A stretch of 64,000 bases of DNA from Cymbidium sinense (GCA_021442155.1 CM038221.1:46509648-46573647), one strand, 5' to 3'; shown: positions 10,814-22,407, counted from the stretch's first letter. The notes: generated by a model not told the origin, from the sequence alone. Numbers and translations: made by a program.

Positions 10814-12080
10814 ATGGAAGTATAAGTAGATGAAATCACAACTAAATAGCTATATAAGTTAGAGGAAGTGATTTAACTTCAATTCCGCAAAAAAATTGGA
10901 TGAAAATAACATATTTTTGTGGAGATCTGCTACACCCTAAGTTGTTGTTCGTCGTCGCGTGCGAGAAACTGAGAGGGTTGAAATATGGAAATAGAGGACT
11001 TGGTTTCGTCGCCTCCCTTTATTAACAGCAAATCCAAATGTTATAACTTCACAGCATGAGCATGTGTGATATATTCCAGCAAACATAACATGCCAAATAG
11101 ATATATAGTTGTATATGCTTTTCTCTTTGATTCATTCAATATCATAATCACACCTAATTCTATTCTGAAAAAAATCTCATAAATATGGAGATTTGTGATT
11201 AAATACAATGTTCTTTTATTATTGGAGACTGATTCTTTAGGTTTAGATTGGTTGCACAAAGTTGTTGTTTTGCAGAAATTAACAAATGATTTGTAAAATG
11301 GCTACCCTGCTTGTACTATCTGTTATGTGATACAAGCATTTGTTCCGCCTGCCATTGTCATAATACATACTTTTCTCGTATTATATTTCGTCCAATCTTT
11401 TGGCTGCACTATGCCTACTTTGTTAAGAGATTATTACTCAAAATAAAATAAGTGAATAATTCAATAAAAGACCCTTCAATCGATTAGAGAAATTTTTTTT
11501 TTTGGGGTCCTAAACAATGAAGCAATGCTAGAACTTGTGGAACCATTCAATGGTGGCATAGGTTTTCAATGAAAAGCTAAAAACCGACGATAGGAAGGTT
11601 AGAAAATTCACAGCAGGGTGAATCCTGCTGTGGAATAATCTGGAGGCAAGGAAGAATATGAAGAAGTACTGTAAAATATATGACTCAGCATTTCAAGTAT
11701 TTAATAATAGAAGTATCTTAAGCCATAAATTTAAATATTTATTTACTTGAGATTAAAAAAAAATACTATCAAAATGACACCAAAGATAACACTCACTTAT
11801 AACAATTTAAAAGCTTCAATTTATTTCCTTGACTAATTAAAAAAATATAATCTTTTGCATAATTTTAATCACTACTCTTAATACAAGTTGCAACGATTTA
11901 ATCGATGCAAACTCTACTGTATAATTGTACTTCTCTGCAACTCTTCAAAGAAAAGACTTATTTGTCATGCCTCATGTAAGTCAAATTCATCAAAGCAAGC
12001 CTACCTCAATCAACTTGAGTACCTTGCCGGATTTAAAATCTACACACTCAGAGGTATTATTATATGCTGCATTTAGAAAT
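10814..12080. other. Gene-free intergenic stretch with one perfect hairpin
   Basis: There is no sustained coding. At 11609-11632 CACAGCAGG and CCTGCTGTG form a perfect 9 bp stem around a 6 nt loop. The short ORFs at 11041-11259 and 11888-12107 have no recognisable motif and ordinary AT-rich composition. Confidence 0.4.
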
Positions 12081-12082
12081 AA

Positions 12083-12448
12083 GATCAGATTCCAAACGAC
12101 GATTTAAACTTTGCAAAATTTCAGCAGTGGAATGAATGATTCCAAATACATTGAATTATTATTTTCTACAGATGAATTCGGCCTGATTTGAACTAATTCC
12201 AAATACACCAAAGTGATCGTGACGGCCGCGCCGCCACCTGCCACCCGTTGTGGTCGTCGTCACCGGACTTCAAAACCTTCAGATTATTTTACATTACATT
12301 TTCTCAACCAAATAGAAAAAGGTAAAGCCGTGAATTTATAAAACTCTCAACCAAACAACTGTAAAATAATCCTTTTATACTAAATTTATTTTACATTATA
12401 TTTCTTTTACACTGTATTTCAAATGAAAGTAACTAAACAGCCTCTCAA
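12083..12448. mobile_element. GC-core MITE-like element, copy A (inverted)
   Basis: AT-rich arms surround a GC-rich centre at about 12225-12265. Its reverse complement aligns well with the element at 19917-20403: both carry 'gtttggttgagag', a pair of 'aaatgtaat' words and 'gatcactttgtgtatttgga'-like text beside the core. The right end 'ctaaacagcctctc' matches the family terminus. The left boundary is approximate. Confidence 0.6.
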
Positions 12449-13251
12449 TCTAAGTGTACTTCATTTGGTTTGGGTTCAACTTACCCAGTTCAAGATGAAC
12501 TTATTTGCTTGAAGCCACCAAAAGGGAGAACTAACTTATGCTCAATAGGAGCCAAATTATTCCTATTAAGACTACAATGTTTCTTAGACAAACTATGTAA
12601 AATTTCATTTCTTTTTATTGTTTATCATTTAATCAATTATTTTACATTAGGATCTCGGTTGATATCTATAAATAAAAGATCATGAGAAAGCAGAAGAGGA
12701 TGCAGCTTGTTGTTATCATGCTTAACTAGTAATATTTTAGAGCTTCTCACTCTTAAATCTCTCTCTGCCTCTCTTAACTTTATTTAATATTAATTATTGA
12801 TTATTTGGTAGTACATATATTTCAAGCATAATTTTGGATACAACAAAAGCAATTAAAATTTTGATGAAGTTTTAATAGTTGCAACTTTAATTTATTGTAA
12901 TTCTATTTTCTTAAATAGTTGTAGAATCACCACCAAAAGCATTCTAGTGAAAACCATTAACAATGATTTATAGCAGCTTTAAAACCACTATGAATTCTTT
13001 TTACAACAGTTAAAACTATTGCTAAAGAATATCAAATTTGTTTGCTAAAATCAATTTTTTAGCTGTGGAAAAACAATTTATGAATGGTGTCAATTCTAAA
13101 AAAATGATTATGGACATCTATCAAATTTAAGTAAGAGGGTTGATATTAAATTAAAAGAAAATAATATAAAGACTGATGACTATTATATTTTATGGTCTTT
13201 ATTGTCAACTATATGTATTATTTTGATAATAAATAATTTAGAATTGTTTAC
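12449..13251. other. Gene-free AT-rich stretch
   Basis: A 71-codon open frame at 12470-12685 has no recognisable domain and I do not support it. At 12900-13080 words such as 'acagttaaaactattgc' resemble the subterminal words of the CACTA fragment at 9432, so this may be an old CACTA remnant. Confidence 0.35.
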
Positions 13252-13254
13252 TAA

Positions 13255-13515
13255 GCGGCTATTTGGGATCGATTTTATTTTGTATTTTTTATTTTTATTT
13301 TAATATTTGTTTTCAAAAACATATTTATTTTTAAAGTATTTTTAATTTTTATTTTAAAAATAAATAATATTATTTTTAGAAACACTCAAAACAGTTTATA
13401 GGTACTTTGAGTTTTAAAAATAATTATTATTATCAAATATATTTTACTTTGAGATAAAATAAAATAATAAATAATAAATAATAAATAATAAATAAAAGTT
13501 ATCTCAAATGGCCCC
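13255..13515. mobile_element. AT-rich MITE, copy 2, with TAA target duplication
   Basis: The left end GCGGCTATTTGGGATC and the reverse complement of the right end, GGGGCCATTTGAGAT, form imperfect terminal inverted repeats. The element is flanked by TAA at 13252-13254 and 13516-13518, the 3 bp duplication typical of PIF/Harbinger-type MITEs. It is 261 bp long, A/T only in most of its interior, and non-coding. Confidence 0.8.
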
Positions 13516-13518
13516 TAA

Positions 13519-13976
13519 ATTAAGTCAATTTTATATGATTTATATTCCACAGGTTTGAAGAAATATTTTTAAGTGCATAATAAATCAAATATTCAAATTA
13601 TATTATGCAAGTTAAAGATAATATTTTTTTTTTCTAATTTGTTTCGAAGCAATGCAACAATACTTGTTAGTATATTTATGATACAAGATAAATTTACAAT
13701 CCAATTTAATATCATTGAATATATTCATTCGATAGATAAATAACTTTTTATGTATGAATAATATTATTTATAAAAATTATGTCTGACATATTGTAATTTT
13801 ACTGCATATTTTAAATAAGATTGAAAAAATAGTAAAAATTAAAAATAAAGCCATGTAATTATAATATTTATCTATTATGTATGGATATTATATCGACTGC
13901 ACAACCAATGGTACTTTGCCGACAAATGAAATTCCCTCTGGATTGATTTTATTATTCAATTAGTCTTTCATAATTA

Positions 13977-14031
<55 letters not shown>

Positions 14032-14240
14032 TGTTGTTAGTCTAAACCTATTAGATCTATATGTTTATTTAAATTACGCCAAATAGGATTAACCTCAACT
14101 TAGTTCAATTATATTCTTTTTTATTTTTAAAATTCACACATTTATTTAATGTGAAAAATCTTATAGCAATAATATATATATATATAATGGAATAATTAAG
14201 CGATTCCCCAACTTTACCTTTATTTTTTTTAGAAATTAAT
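13519..14240. other. Gene-free AT-rich stretch with (AAT)n microsatellite
   Basis: Contains a long (AAT)n/(TAA)n array at about 13975-14031 and a short (TA)n near 14171-14186. No coding signal is seen. Confidence 0.6.
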
Positions 14241-14243
14241 TAA

Positions 14244-14767
14244 GGAGCTTTTTGGTTGCATGAAAAAAAGAACACAATATAAAATAAATTCAGTATAAAA
14301 AAATATAATATATTTAAATTATTTTAATTTATTTAATTAATAACTCTACAAAAATATGAATTTTTTTTTTGATAAAATAAATATAATATAAAATATTTTT
14401 GAGATTATGAAGAACGACGATATCGGTTGTTAGTACATCAATCGTGAGGGTAGTGGTGATGGTAGGCGGGGTGGTGGCGATGGGTTGGTGGCAGTAGGCG
14501 GGGTGGTGGCGATGGGTTGGTGGCAGTAGGCGGGGTGGTGGCTACAGGTACTTGATTAAAATACTTTTCTACCGATGTATTTAGAATTATTTAATTTTTA
14601 ATTAAATAAATCAATTCTAAATACTTTAAAAATGACTATTCTAATGTATTTCAAATATACTATAAATATGTTGAAATTTTACTCTGCATCATATCACATA
14701 CTTAAAAAATTAAATTTACTTCATTCCATTTAATTTATACTTTAAATATAAGCAATCAAATAGCCCC
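14244..14767. mobile_element. GC-core MITE-like element, copy B, with TAA target duplication
   Basis: The left end reads GGAGCTTTTTGGTTGC and the right end, reverse complemented, GGGGCTATTTGATTGC. TAA flanks both sides (14241-14243 and 14768-14770). The arms are AT-rich ('aatataaaataaattcagtat' as in the related copies). The centre at 14450-14540 is a GC-rich minisatellite of 32 bp units starting at 14462, 14494 and 14526. Confidence 0.72.
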
Positions 14768-15455
14768 TAACACGACTTATAAAAATGTCTAACACTTGAA
14801 TATTTACAATAAATATTTTTTAGGAGAAATATTTAGAATATGATATTTATGAGTTGCAATCGTGTAGCAGCATGTGCAATAATTTATCAGCCAATAAGAA
14901 TTTAATGAGTGAGCTATTCTTAACGGATGGCGAGACGACGACAGCGAAAATAGAGTATGAAAGGACTAAACCTCGAAAAGATAAAAAAGGACTGAAGATG
15001 ATGTTTATCCATACCTTGACTTTAGATATTTTGCGACGGCCAATCGGCAATTTAACTTTTATTTATTGGCTTTAAGATATTTAGAGTTATATAATATGTT
15101 ATCGATAATTATGTATGTGATATAATTTAATTAAGGAAGATTTAATATTAAATATTTAAATATATAACCAAATTATTAAGCGTAATTAGACTTATATTGT
15201 TAAAAAATGATTTAATTTACTAGTTGATATTTTAATGTTTGGTAAGTTTAGTATTAACATGAAAAATATTTAATCTATTTATCAACTTATTTTTAAATAT
15301 TTTTATCATTCATATATATCTAATAATATATATAATTTTTAAAGTATATAAATTATAAAATTATGTTATATTAGCGTAGATTTAAATCATCAAATAAAAA
15401 ATTAAGTTAATAAATGAGCATATTCACAAAAATAAGTGAACAAGAAAGTTAGAGA
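14768..15455. other. Gene-free AT-rich stretch
   Basis: A mildly GC-richer piece at 14850-15050 is open on both strands for about 70 codons but shows no known motif. I do not call a gene. Confidence 0.4.
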
Positions 15456-15538
15456 ATATTTGGGATCATTTTTATTTTTTTATTTTTTTTATATTTATAT
15501 TTTATTTTGTTTTACCGTGAAATATGTTTGATAATTAT
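15456..15538. mobile_element. AT-rich MITE, copy 3, left half (split by LTR element)
   Basis: Starts 'atttgggatcatttttattt' and runs to 'gtttgataattat', the same order as in copy 1. The other half resumes at about 19114 with 'ttattattttttttaaatac' and ends at 19301 with the family terminus 'aattaatcccaaatagtccc'. The 3.6 kb between the halves is therefore an insertion. Confidence 0.75.
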
Positions 15539-16427
15539 TGCATGCTAAAAAATCAATTGTGCTAGAGTAAAATTCTCAAAAAGAAGGAAAAAATCACAGG
15601 GCTTAGCCCAGTAAAAAGCTTCAACTATGTATCTGTTTCAGAGTACAAAATCTTCCCAATAACGGGATTACAAAATTGTATATGATAAAGGAGCAACGAC
15701 TATGTGGTCATGTTCGGTAGGTGGCTGATTGTTAGTGGTAGCTTGAGATGATGGCAGAAGACGAATGGCGTCATCGCGGATGAGACAGAGGCCGACGAAT
15801 CGGTCATAATCAAGACCGTAGTTCATACGGCGAGGCTCCGATTTTTCCTCGAAAGATGCGTTGACGCCTCTATTGACCGACTGTTTGAAGCATTAAGACC
15901 CATACCATATACGAGCTCGATTATCTCTCAAAAGAGGCTTCAACTACCCTCATCGGACCTACCGGATTTGGAGGTGATGATAACCGGTGATGCGGATGAC
16001 GCGGCAAGGGCCGACGCAGAGCGGGATGACCGACGATGGTGGTGACCGCGGAGATGGCGTGAGATGATGGTGGTGACCGGGGATTGCCGGGCGATGGCGG
16101 CGGTGACCGACGATGGTGGTTGAGGTCGACGGTGGTCGGCAGAACCGGCGAATCGACGGCACTAGCGCCGAGAATCATGGGATGACCGGCTGACGATGGT
16201 GGTGACCACGGAGATTGCCGAGTGGTGCGGGCGATCGGCGATGGTAGTCACGGGCGATCAAGCTGGCGGCACCGACGGGTGGTTAGCGAACCGGGGTAGT
16301 CGACGGCAATCGGCATCAGAATCGGGATGACCGGGACGATTGGTGACCGCAAAATTGTCGACAATGGTCGGCGGCGGTGACCGACGACGGTGGTTGGCGG
16401 CCGACAAGGGTTTTTGACCTATCCGAG

Positions 16428-17945
16428 GTTGTTTGTGAGAGTGTGACTCGATGGCGTTAACATGTATGAAAGATGTTGAATTGAATCCGCTGAGGATTTT
16501 AACCCATCCGAGGTTGTTTATCAGAGTGTTACCCGTTGACGCAACGTGGAAGAGGTTGAATCAATCCGCCGAGGATTTTGACCCATCCGAGGTTGTTTGT
16601 TGAGTGTACCACGACGTTAACCTCGTGGAAGAGGCCGGGAAGTCCACCGCGACATTTTGACTTATCTGTTGTTTGTGAAGTCTTTGCTCGATGACATTAA
16701 CCTATGTAAGATGTTGAATTGAACCGAGGACCTATTCAAGGTTGTTTGTGGTGTTACCCGATGACGCCAACTTGTATGGAAGAGTCAATTGAATCCAAGA
16801 ATTTTTTGACATAGGTTGTTGTCATCTTTGCTCGATGATATTAACCGTGGAAGACGCTGAATTGAATGCAAAAGATTTTTGACCTATCCGAGGTTGTTTG
16901 TCGGTGTTACCCGACGCAACCTATGGAAGGGGTCGAATTGAATCCGCCGATTTTGACCTATCCGGTTATTTTCGAGTGTGATTCATGACGCAACCCGTAT
17001 GAAAGAGGTTGAATTGAATTCGCCGAGATTTTGACCCATCCGGTGGTTGTTTATCGAGTATTACCCAATGACGCTAACTGTGAAGAGGTTGAATCAATCT
17101 GAGGATTTTGACATATCCGGTTGTTTGTCGCGGTGTTACCCGGCGACGCTAACCTATATGGAAAATAATCAATCCGCCAAGGATTTTGACCTATCCGGTT
17201 GTTTGTCGAGTGACTCGATGGTGTTAACCCGTATGGAAGAGTGAATTGAATCGCCGAGGATTTTGACCCATCGGAGGTTGTTTATCGAGTGTTACCCGGC
17301 GACGTTAACGCGGTAGAAGAGGCCGTGGGGAAGTCCACCAAAGACCTTTTGACTTTTCCAGTTGTTGAGAGTCTTTGTTCGACGACGCTAACCTATGTGG
17401 AAGAGGTTGAAATCCGAAAAGTTTTGACCTATCCGGTGGTTGTTTGTCGATGTTACCATGACGCTAACTGTATGGAAGAGGTTGAATCAATCCGCCAAGG
17501 ATTTTGACCTATCGAGGTTGTGTTAGTCTTTGCTCACGACGCAACCTATGTGGGTTGAATTAAATCGAGAATTTTGACCTATTCGGTTGTCGTGGTGTTA
17601 CCATGACGCTAACTGTATGGAAGAGGTCAATTGAACTGGCGATTTTGACCTATCCGAGGTTATTTGTCGGGTGTTACCCGGCGACGCAACTGTATGGAAG
17701 AGGTTGAATCAATCCGAGGATTTTGACTATCCGGTTGTTTGTCAAGGTGTTATCCGGGACACATCGTATGGATGAGGTCAATTGAATCCGCTTGAAGATT
17801 TTGACCTATCCAGATTGTTTATCATGGTGTTATCCAATGACGCAACTTATGTGGAAGAGGCCGGAAGTCCACCAAGGACCTTTGACCTATGTTGTTTGTC
17901 GAGTCTTTGCTTGATGATGTTAACGTATGAAAGAGGTCGAATCAA
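16428..17945. repeat. Minisatellite, about 77 bp units, roughly 20 copies
   Basis: Each unit runs approximately 'gaggattttgacctatccg' + 'aggttgtttgtcg' + 'gtgttacccgatgacg' + 'taacctatggaagagg'. Units differ mainly by small internal deletions. Read on the minus strand, the sense of its host element, the repeat matches the array at 39640-40150. ORFs across it (17047-17507, 17782-18018) are products of repetition. Confidence 0.88.
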
Positions 17946-18302
17946 AACATCTGTTGGTTGTAGCCAAAGTTGCTTCTTAACCTCTTGTTTTTCCATGAGT
18001 ATGATTGGGAAATCATAATTTGCAAAGCTATATCTCTTCTCAATGTTGAAATATCCTCCAACTTTGACTTGTTTCTTGGGATGGTAATTGATTAGATGCT
18101 TAACATAAGCGATCTTCTGAGATTAAGAGTTGCCCCGCAGTTTCCGACAAAATATGAAGAAATGAAGTTTGATGAATCTTCATTCTTCGCTTGCGCTCTT
18201 TAAAAGCTTGAAATGCTCCACCTCGATGGTGGTTTTGATCTTGTTTGAAACTTGTCATCCAAGATGAAATAATGAGAATCGCTTCCCACATACTGCCAAA
18301 CT

Positions 18303-19113
18303 CATGCTAGAAAATCATGAGAGTAAAAGTTTACGCCTTAGCCTTGTTGTGAAATCCAGCACACACATAGGTATTTAAAAAGTGAACAAAAAAACTCCAA
18401 AAAATTTCACATGGAAAACCTCAAAAAGAGAGAAAAAAACTACGTGGCCCCAGTAAAAAGCTTCCACTATGTATCTATTTCAGAGTACAAAATCTTCCCG
18501 ATAACGGGATTACAGAATTGTATATGAGAAAGGAACAACGACTATGTAGTCACGTTCAAGTGGTAACATGCTAGTTTAGATGATGGCAACAACGAAACAA
18601 TGACCGATGGGTCATCATGATGGAGACCGGCGAGGTTGACGACGAGGATCACGGCGGCGATCGACGGCGATCGCGGTGACCGACGGCGGACCGGCAATGG
18701 TCGATAACCGCTGAGTGGTGGCACGATTGTCGGAGGATCTTCAAGCTTTAGGCTCTCCTCTCTTCGCTCCTCTCATATGAGGAATGAGGCTATTTATAGA
18801 TTGGAGAGTGAGCCACGCAAAACCCGTCACTCCACTTCATCTGACGCTCAAAATGATCCCTTTGATCATTTGATGTATTTTAAATATTTGAATGCTCAAA
18901 TGAAGTCGGAATTTTGAGATCTTGGGCTTGTTAGATCCAGCTCGTCGAGACGCTTGATTTGACTATAAACACTCCATGTTTGAGAGCTTTTTAGGGGTTT
19001 TAACTGATATCTCAAAGTTTTCAATGATATTTTAAGTTGATTTCACCGCCAAACTTCGGACGCTTGCTTTTAACGCCAAGATTCTTGTAGAATTTTTAGT
19101 GTCATATCCGTAG
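18303..19113 (-). repeat. Right LTR of nested element with TATA box
   Basis: Contains minus-strand TATAAATA (plus 18791-18798) and the same 5' block as the solo LTR at 55170 ('ggaaaacctc', 'agaaaggaacaacg'). It ends near 'agtgtcatatccgtag', after which the MITE sequence resumes. Confidence 0.6.
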
Positions 19114-19301
19114 TTATTATTATTTTTTTTAAATACTTAAAATATTTAAAAGCTATTTTTAGTATTTAAAAATAATATTATTTAATTTTAAAATAAAAAA
19201 TAAAAACACATAAATATATATATAATAAATTTTATTATTTTTAAATAGCATTAAAATAAAAGTAAAAAATACAAAATAAAATTAATCCCAAATAGTCCCG
19301 T
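19114..19301. mobile_element. AT-rich MITE, copy 3, right half
   Basis: Continuation of the MITE interrupted at 15538. It ends in 'aattaatcccaaatagtccc', the inverted counterpart of the left terminus. Confidence 0.75.
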
Positions 19302-19464
19302 AATATTTGAATTTGTTTATTTATATGATGAGTTTTTAAAATTTTATTCAAATTTTATTTATTTACATAGATAAATATACATAAATGAGTGTTATATAAA
19401 CATCTAGTTGATCATAGAGTTTATTTATTCTCTTGAAATCTTATACACAAGTTTTGTGTTTTTT

Positions 19465-19692
19465 GAGGGTGTTTGGGATCAATTTTATTGCATTTTTTAT
19501 TTTTTATTTATATATTTTTAAATATATTTATGTAATATACAATATTTTTTCAAAATAAATAACATTATTTAAAAAAATATTTTAAAAATTTAATTTTTTA
19601 AATAATAATTATTATCAAATGTATTTTATTTTAAAATAAATTATAAACAAAATAAAATAAAAAATAATTACAAAAGTGACCCTAAACGACTC
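19465..19692. mobile_element. AT-rich MITE, copy 4
   Basis: The left terminus GAGGGTGTTTGGGATC and the right terminus GACCCTAAACGACTC form imperfect inverted repeats. Its size and A/T-only interior match copy 2. It lies only about 160 bp from copy 3. Confidence 0.7.
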
Positions 19693-19848
19693 ATAAATTT
19701 TTTAGGTCATATTTAACGCTGATTTAATTGTTTAGTCCTACAAAATTTTAATAATTTTTTAAATATATAATTTTATGTTCACAAAAATAATTCATAATGA
19801 ATTATTATTTTTAAAAAAATTAAATGAACAGCTATGTCTCATTTCTTT

Positions 19849-19850
<2 letters not shown>

Positions 19851-19883
<33 letters not shown>
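19851..19883. repeat. (CT)n microsatellite
   Basis: An uninterrupted run of CT dinucleotides. Confidence 0.95.
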
Positions 19884-19885
<2 letters not shown>

Positions 19886-19916
19886 CATTAACATGGATAG
19901 TGCAGCTTCTTTCTGA

Positions 19917-20403
19917 AGGTTGTTTTATTGGTTCAGATTGAATGCAAGATAAAAGTTAAATATAATATAAATTCAATGTAAAGATATTTTTACATTTGGT
20001 AGCCTTTTTAAATTCATAACTTTACTTTTTTGGTCGAAAAAATGTAATATAAAGATTCAATGTAAAGATACTTTTCTGATTGTTTGGTTGAGAGCTTTAC
20101 AAATTCATAACTTTACTTTTTCCGTTTGGTCGAAAAATGTAATATAAAGTATTATAAAGGTTTTGGCCGACAAAACGAAGGCATGGGTGGTCGGCCACGA
20201 CAATGGCCAACCGGCGGCGGAGGCGGCGATGTGCCGCGTCGATCACTTTATTTGTATTTGGATTGCAAATCACCAATTCCAAATACACAAAATGATAATG
20301 TTTGAAATATATTATATTATATTAAAAATTTACTTTACTTTCAACTAAATACTCAAAAAGTTAAAATATGTATATTTGATTTACAGTGCAACCAAACAAC
20401 CCC
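19917..20403. mobile_element. GC-core MITE-like element, copy C
   Basis: The termini 'ggttgttttattggtt' and 'aaccaaacaacccc' are imperfect inverted repeats. The AT-rich left arm is internally duplicated: the phrase 'aattcataactttac' occurs near 20013 and again near 20102. A GC-rich core at about 20165-20240 contains GGCGGCGGAGGCGGCG. The small ORFs over the core are read in opposite directions and are not supported as genes. Confidence 0.68.
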
Positions 20404-21553
20404 TTACTGTTGAAGAATATAAAAATATTCATATCATTAATTTCTTAAAAACTAAAATATATCATTTCATGAATTAAAATATTATATATAAATTTTAAAT
20501 TTTAAAAATTATCTATATAAATACATAGAAATTATATGATATTTATGTAAATCATATTATTTTAAAAATATTAACTTAGATAGTTGTTTTTAAAAATAAA
20601 TTAAATTATTTTAAATTAATCATAATAACTTTGAGTACTTTGAATTTTTTTAAAAATAATTATTATCATTCAAATTAGAATATAAATAATTTAAAATAAT
20701 AATAATAGTTTTTAATCTAACGGCCTATAATTATTTTTCGTCTGCAACCAGATGAAATATCATTGAAATATTATGTGGACATTTAACTCAATATTATTTA
20801 TATATATTTTTATTTTAATGGATAAATTGAGAAATAATAAATTAAATCTTTATTATAATTTTTTCAAATAAAAATAAAATGATAAAATTATACAGAATTT
20901 AAGTTAAAAAAATACAACGCTATAATTATTTTAAATAAAAAAGTAAATGGCTTTTAACTTTATTTAATTTCTATCCGCATATAATTATAAGTTGCAATAG
21001 ATTTTTTTTTTCCGTAAATTGATTAGAATATTTGATATATATTTTTCCCTAGATTTAGCATATGTCTTGTAGTTTGTTGAATGTTACCGTACTTTAGGCA
21101 ACCAGCAAAATAAGAAGGCATGTGTAAATACAACATAAGCAAGAAGACAAAAAAAACATAATAAAGAGAATAAAGTGGAATAAGAAAAAGTTGTGACTAT
21201 GGTATAAGTATTATCCATTTTGTCCCCCGTTTAGGGTACATTTGAGATGGGCAGTTTGATAATATATTATTAGTGATATTTGAGAAGTTATATTTGTTCT
21301 TATTTTAAAGATTTTGCATTATAAAAATTGTAAATTTTTTTTTATCTGATATGATTGAGTAGGGTGCTCTATAGTAGTATATACTATTTGACATTGATAA
21401 TCATCGTCATCCGATCATCGTCATTGAATAATCATGTTGACCTCCATGTGTGATATATCTCTCGAGTAAAGCTTAAAATTCAAATTTGACGGACTTATGA
21501 TGTAACAACTCTTAAATCGGAGCTGAGATACCAAACATCACCGAAATCAGTCA
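20404..21553. other. Gene-free AT-rich stretch
   Basis: No coding or RNA feature seen. The A/T-only section at 20580-20720 weakly resembles the interior of the AT-rich MITE family. Confidence 0.45.
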
Positions 21554-22110
21554 AAATGACCTACGATCGATGAACTGCCTTCGTCATCGTGTTCATAACA
21601 TCAAAATTGATCAGAATATAAATATTGCACAATCTAACGATCAACCTATCGAGCTGTTAGTATGACGCCGCGCATATCCTAGTCGGGAGGCTACGACGAT
21701 GTCCAAATGACCTCCGATCGATGAACGGACTTCGTCATCACGTTCAGAACATCAAAATTAGTCAGAATATAAATATTGCATAATTTAACGATCAACTGAG
21801 CAAGCAATCGAGCTGTCAATGTGCCGACGTGCACATCAGAGTCTGGAGGCTACGATGATGCTCAAATGACCTCCGTGCATGAAATTAATTGTATCGTTAG
21901 CTTCAAAACATCAAAATATATTAAATGAGACTATATGAAAGATTCGGACGAATCTGCGCGAACATTGAGCGGTCGGAAGTGATAATGCGCTTTTTGGGCC
22001 GAAATTGATCCAATTCGACGCCGACTCAAACCAAACAATTTTCGATCGTGAAACGGACTGCGCCGTTGCGTCCGAAACATCAGAATAATATAAGATTGAC
22101 ATATATATTA
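21554..22110. repeat. Tandem repeat, about 155 bp units, probable LTR remnant
   Basis: Units start at 'caaatgacct' near 21554, 21706 and 21864, each followed by 'gatcgatgaac', 'cttcgtcatc', 'acatcaaaat' and 'aatataaatattgca'. A fourth diverged version (22034-22090) keeps 'gatcgtgaaacggactg' and 'cgaaacatcagaat'. The style resembles an LTR promoter region of a plant gypsy element, but no element ends were identified. Confidence 0.7.
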
Positions 22111-22407
22111 ACTATCTATTTTTGTCATCGTAAAATTCAGATTATGGTTGATTAGTATATTAATTAGCATAATTAGTATATTAATTAGCTTAAATTTTAA
22201 AATAAAACCTAAAAACCCACTCAATTAGCCTCCCACTCTCTCGGCTACATCTCCCTCGATCGTAAAAAGGGAACCGCACGTGAGCAACCGAAAAGAAAAC
22301 CATTCTCGCTCGTGATCCGCTAGACGGAAAAAAACCGCAAGCCTCACTCTAGTTCCCTTGGGTATTCCTCCAACCGCACGGAACCGGCTCTTCTCTTACC
22401 CTTCTCA

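Larger units (their letters stand above)
15539..19113 (-). mobile_element. Decayed LTR element nested in a MITE
   Basis: The two ends share about 140 bp in direct orientation: 15598-15740 and 18438-18570 both carry 'cagtaaaaagctt', 'cagagtacaaaatcttccc' and 'caacgactatgt'. The right LTR (about 18303-19113) contains TATTTATA at 18791-18798, a TATA box on the minus strand, so the element's sense is minus. It is related to the solo LTR at 55170-56033. The left LTR is rearranged, with a GGTGACCG-rich GC tract at 15960-16430. The interior has no recognisable gag or pol and consists mainly of a minisatellite. Exact ends and target duplication are not resolved. Confidence 0.65.

Noticed and set aside
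15921..16178. Pro/Arg/His-rich minus-strand ORF
   Set aside because: Arises from GGTGACCG-type GC-rich repeats in a rearranged LTR. No domain, and overlapping frames are equally open.
19675..19692. Telomere-like CCCTAAAC word
   Set aside because: Single occurrence, part of the MITE terminal repeat.
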